This document shows, piece after piece, positions 61,287 to 64,000 of a stretch of DNA of 64,000 bases. The position numbers and the translations under genes were made by a program. The notes under the pieces were generated by a model. The model had not been told where the DNA came from. It saw nothing but the letters and a program-made list of their open reading frames with translations, and did not search any database. Each line of letters begins with the position of its first letter. The stretch's first letter is position 1. Source of the DNA: Pseudomonas sp. ABC1. GTDB taxonomy: Bacteria > Pseudomonadota > Gammaproteobacteria > Pseudomonadales > Pseudomonadaceae. The stretch spans positions 3,971,897-4,035,896 of the forward strand of contig NZ_CP058349.1 in the NCBI RefSeq assembly GCF_013395055.1, in the 5' to 3' direction.

Positions 61287-63050
61287 TCAGGCAGGCAGCG
61301 GTACCGCTTCGGGTTGCCTGATGGTTGTTTCGGTCACTGCCTTGAGCAGCCCGGAGCGAGTCCTCAGGTAGTCATCGAGGTCCGAGGCTTCCAGCCCGAG
61401 GAAGGCGATGTAGCCATCCGGGCGTACCAGCAGCAGGGTGCCGGTGGCGGCGTGGTAGCGCTGGTGCAGGCGCCAGTCCGGATCGAGCAGGGTGCGCTGG
61501 TCCGCTGGGAAGTCGCCTGTCTCCAGGGCGTCGACGACGCAGTAGGCCTGCACACCGTGGTAGCGCCCTTCGATGCTGGCGGCGAGGCCGCGATAGCCTC
61601 GCAGGGCGGGCGAGAACTGGTCTGCCGCGGTGAAGATCAGCAAGGTGAAGCGCTGGCCGAACAGGTCGATCAGATGGCGCTCCGGCAATTCGGGGTGCTG
61701 CCAGAGGCTGACGTCTGGGGCGAGTTTTCCGGCTTGTGGCAGTGGGCTCGGGTACTTGGCCTTGTGCCCTTTGCGCTGCCAGTCGTTGCGCTGCTTCTGG
61801 GTCAGGGGCTGCTGGATATGGCCACCGATCGGGTAGGCATACTTGTGCCCGGAGATCATCGAGGGCAGGACGCGCTGGACCTTTTCGCGTCGGGTCAGCA
61901 GTGGCAGCACATTGTCGCGCAGCCACACCAGCGGGCGGCGCTGCACGGTGATCAGCCCGGTCAGGCGGTGCGCGGTGTTTTCCACTTCCAGCGCCACCGG
62001 ATAGCGCTCCGCGTGATAGCTCTGCAACAGCACGGCACTGGCCAGGCCCTGGTCGACGAAGGCCATCTTCCAGGCCAGGTTGTAGGCTTCGGAAATGCCC
62101 AGGTTCATCCACTGGCCGCCGATGGGGCTGCCGATATGGGCGCTGTCGCCGACCAGGAACACCGAGCCCTCTTGCATCGATTTCACCCGGCGATGCTGGA
62201 ACGAGGCAATGGTGGTGGAGGAGAGGTTCGACAGGGTCATCTGCTGGCCACGGCCTTCGCACAGCCGCTGGAAGTTCTCCAGGGTCAGCGGTGGGCGCTC
62301 GCCCTCCGGGGGAAGGTCATACGGCATCTCGATGAACAGCCGGTAACGCGACTGTTCGTTGATCGGCGCAACGGCCACATAGCCTTCCTTGGCCCCGAGG
62401 AAGAAAGCGCCTTCGTCCTTGCTGCCGGACCATTCGATGTCGGCGTCGGCGAGCATGAAAAAGCGGTCGTAGAACTCGCCTTCGAAGCTCAGGCCCAGGT
62501 GCTTGCGAATATTGCTGCGCGCGCCGTCGCAGGCGGCCAGCCAGCGGCAACGGGTCTGCTCCTCATGGCCATCGGCATGGCGCAGCGTCAGGTCGACGCT
62601 GTCCCCGTGCTGCTGCAGGCCGGTCAGTTCGGTATTCCACTCGACGCTCACGCCAAGGCTTTCCAGACGCTCCAGCAGGATTTTCTCGGTCTGGGGCTGG
62701 GGCAGGCTGAGCAGCATGCGGTAGGGGGCTTCGAGCCTGGAAAAGTCGTATTCGAGGATTTTCTTGCCGTCCGACTGCACGGCGAAGCGGTTGATGGCGA
62801 AACCTTCCGCCACGGCCTGCTCGGCCACGCCCATGTCGCGGAAGATTTCCAGGGTGCGGGAGTGGATGGCGATGGCCTTGGTGGCGGTCGAGGGGCCGGC
62901 GTTCTTCTCGATGATGCGCAAGGACACCCCGCGCATTTTCAGCAGGATGGCCAGGGTCAGGCCGATGGGACCGGCGCCGACGATCACTGTGGTGGGCACA
63001 GGGGATTGCTTGCCGAACCCGTGGGGAGCCAGTCGATTGATGCTGTTCAT
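61287..63050 (-). CDS. FAD-dependent aromatic-type monooxygenase
   Basis: A 587-residue flavoprotein hydroxylase of the PHBH/PheA/MhpA group. It has the FAD Rossmann motif VIVGAGPIGLTLAILLKMRG at about residues 22-41, CDGARSNIRKHLG (the DG motif), and FLVGDSAHIGSPIGGQWMNL binding the FAD ribose and pyrophosphate. A C-terminal thioredoxin-like region (residues about 470-570) is usual in such enzymes. It should hydroxylate a ring or activate a ketone with NAD(P)H and O2. It starts 3 bases after the HAD gene. Its substrate is unknown but should be the ACP- or ligase-derived intermediate. Confidence 0.9.
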   Translation of the reverse strand: MNSINRLAPHGFGKQSPVPTTVIVGAGPIGLTLAILLKMRGVSLRIIEKNAGPSTATKAIAIHSRTLEIFRDMGVAEQAVAEGFAINRFAVQSDGKKILEYDFSRLEAPYRMLLSLPQPQTEKILLERLESLGVSVEWNTELTGLQQHGDSVDLTLRHADGHEEQTRCRWLAACDGARSNIRKHLGLSFEGEFYDRFFMLADADIEWSGSKDEGAFFLGAKEGYVAVAPINEQSRYRLFIEMPYDLPPEGERPPLTLENFQRLCEGRGQQMTLSNLSSTTIASFQHRRVKSMQEGSVFLVGDSAHIGSPIGGQWMNLGISEAYNLAWKMAFVDQGLASAVLLQSYHAERYPVALEVENTAHRLTGLITVQRRPLVWLRDNVLPLLTRREKVQRVLPSMISGHKYAYPIGGHIQQPLTQKQRNDWQRKGHKAKYPSPLPQAGKLAPDVSLWQHPELPERHLIDLFGQRFTLLIFTAADQFSPALRGYRGLAASIEGRYHGVQAYCVVDALETGDFPADQRTLLDPDWRLHQRYHAATGTLLLVRPDGYIAFLGLEASDLDDYLRTRSGLLKAVTETTIRQPEAVPLPA

Positions 63051-63053
63051 CGG

Positions 63054-63665
63054 TCAGTACCAGTTTCTGTAGAAGGGGAAGGTGGCGGCTTCGAGCAGGG
63101 CGGCGTCACCGGAGGAGTCGCCGTAGGCGTAGATATCGAAGGTGTCCAGGTTGGCGACGCAACCGCGCAGGCGCGTCATCTTTTCCTGCTCGACGCAGTT
63201 GCGTCCGTCGATGCCACCGGTCAGGCGCTGGGCTCCGGTCGCCAGGCGCGTGCCGCAGACATGGTCGAAACCGACGGATTTTCCCCAGGGTTGCAGGTAG
63301 TTCTCCGGCGAGTTGCTCACCAGCGCCGTGACGTGCCCTTTCGACTGGTGCCATTGCAACCGGCGCAGGGCTTCGGGGCGCAGCCACAGTGGCAGGTGAC
63401 CGGCGATGAAGGCCCGCGCATGTTCCCGTTCTTGCTCCTGGCTCAAGCCGCCCAGGTAACGCTCGATGAAGGCCAGGCGCGCTTGCATCAGTGGCACCAT
63501 GCCCAGCAGCACGCCGAGCATTTGTGGCAGCAGCGGAATCATGTTCAGCCAGAACGCGCGCGGCCCGACGATGAAGCGCATGTAGCGCCAGAACGTGTGG
63601 CGGTCGGTCAGGGTGCCGTCGAAATCGAACACGGCCAGCGCCGGTCGGGAGTTCTCAGCTTGCAT
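63054..63665 (-). CDS. HAD-superfamily IB phosphatase
   Basis: A 203-residue HAD hydrolase. Motif I is VFDFDGTLTDRHTFW near residue 14, motif II is ALVSNSPENYL, and motif IV is AYGDSSGDAALL. It resembles the SerB/HAD-IB (TIGR01490-like) group. A hydrophobic stretch (FWLNMIPLLPQMLGVLLGMV) is the usual cap region. The start at 63665 with GGAAGAGG is preferred over longer frames. It overlaps the end of the ligase gene by 11 bases. It may dephosphorylate a pathway intermediate. Confidence 0.88.
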   Translation of the reverse strand: MQAENSRPALAVFDFDGTLTDRHTFWRYMRFIVGPRAFWLNMIPLLPQMLGVLLGMVPLMQARLAFIERYLGGLSQEQEREHARAFIAGHLPLWLRPEALRRLQWHQSKGHVTALVSNSPENYLQPWGKSVGFDHVCGTRLATGAQRLTGGIDGRNCVEQEKMTRLRGCVANLDTFDIYAYGDSSGDAALLEAATFPFYRNWY

Positions 63666-64000
63666 GGGCCTCTTCCTTGATGGTGGCGATCTCGATGAAA
63701 CGGGGTTGCTTGAAGCTCGACAGGTATTCGCCGAACAGGCCGGACAGCGCACTCCGGGCGACCTCGCCACGGGTGTGTACGCTCAGGTGGAGCACGTTGA
63801 CTTCCTTGTCGTCCGGCAGGATGTAGGCCTTGGCGCCCAGCACGTCGGGGTGTCTGAGGGCTATGGCTTCCACTTCCGCGAGGTCCACCATCTGCGCCTT
63901 GATCTTGGAGATGCGCAGGCGCTGGCAATAGAAGAACACATGTCCTTGCTCATCGCGCCAGACCAGGTCGCCGGTGTGCAACCAGCCATCACGCAGAAAA
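63655..64000 (-). CDS. C-terminal part of an AMP-forming acyl/aryl ligase (runs off the edge)
   Basis: The last 115 residues of an acyl-CoA-synthetase-like adenylating enzyme. FLRDGWLHTGDLVWRDEQGH contains the conserved TGD-x(n)-G of motif A7/A8, and the hinge RLRISKIKAQMVDLAEVE follows. The usual A10 lysine near the C-terminus may be the K in TIKEEAHAS, but the end is short. The start lies beyond the right edge. It should activate the starter acid as acyl-AMP and load it on CoA or the ACP. First visible gene of the minus-strand operon. Confidence 0.85.
   Translation of the reverse strand, partial: FLRDGWLHTGDLVWRDEQGHVFFYCQRLRISKIKAQMVDLAEVEAIALRHPDVLGAKAYILPDDKEVNVLHLSVHTRGEVARSALSGLFGEYLSSFKQPRFIEIATIKEEAHAS

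Noticed and set aside
1..64000. CRISPR array or retron
   Set aside because: No regularly spaced direct repeats and no cas or reverse-transcriptase gene were found on either strand.

Overview
The window looks like a junction between a large accessory island (about 1 to 41,700) and conserved Pseudomonas chromosome (about 41,700 to 64,000). The genus call rests on the right-hand side. A GC-rich block there carries fxsA, groES-groEL behind a heat-shock type promoter, pyruvate kinase, a HugZ-like protein, an AruC-type aminotransferase, mlaA and a tRNA-Ser(GGA), as expected of a Pseudomonas or close relative. The species cannot be fixed from this sequence.

Island, left part (1-6,950). Mostly minus-strand genes of the kind carried by integrative elements: a small membrane protein, a short RadC, a Cys-rich protein, a YqaJ-type exonuclease and a DUF932 protein. 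A vapBC toxin-antitoxin pair is embedded in them on the plus strand. Palindromic hairpins separate several of these genes. Decayed DNA follows: an internally deleted IS3-family element with a target duplication, a remnant of a second IS3-type transposase, and a frameshifted duplicate of a glycine-rich zinc-ribbon protein.

Island, defence part (6,952-39,907). A WYL-domain regulator faces a four-gene operon: a Mre11/SbcD-like nuclease, a Rad50/SbcC-like ATPase, a 1,305-residue helicase with a C-terminal PD-(D/E)XK motif, and a 694-residue protein. The last two resemble in size, order and architecture the plasmid-eliminating DdmD (helicase-nuclease) and DdmE (inactive Argonaute). Next comes a nearly gapless 20 kb operon: hsdM, hsdS, a PD-(D/E)XK protein, a complete type I Zorya system (zorA-zorD), an McrBC-like pair whose McrB has an EVE-like insert, and hsdR. 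The type I restriction system is thus split by two or three other defence modules. A broken phospholipase-D-like gene and an AT-rich orphan of unknown function close the set.

Island end (40,076-41,707). A P4-type tyrosine recombinase lies beside tandem TTTTACCCCAC repeats, nested inverted repeats and the 3' part of a tRNA whose anticodon loop and acceptor fit tRNA-Pro(GGG). This is probably one attachment end; the intact tRNA-Pro should lie beyond the left edge.

Chromosome (41,708-64,000). tRNA-Ser and housekeeping genes run to 55,347. A minus-strand biosynthetic operon (55,418 to beyond 64,000) follows: an AMP-forming ligase, a HAD phosphatase, an FAD monooxygenase, a three-ACP protein whose third ACP lacks its serine, a ketosynthase fused to AfsA-type hotdog domains, an SRPBCC protein and an outer-membrane barrel. 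Its product is not recognised.
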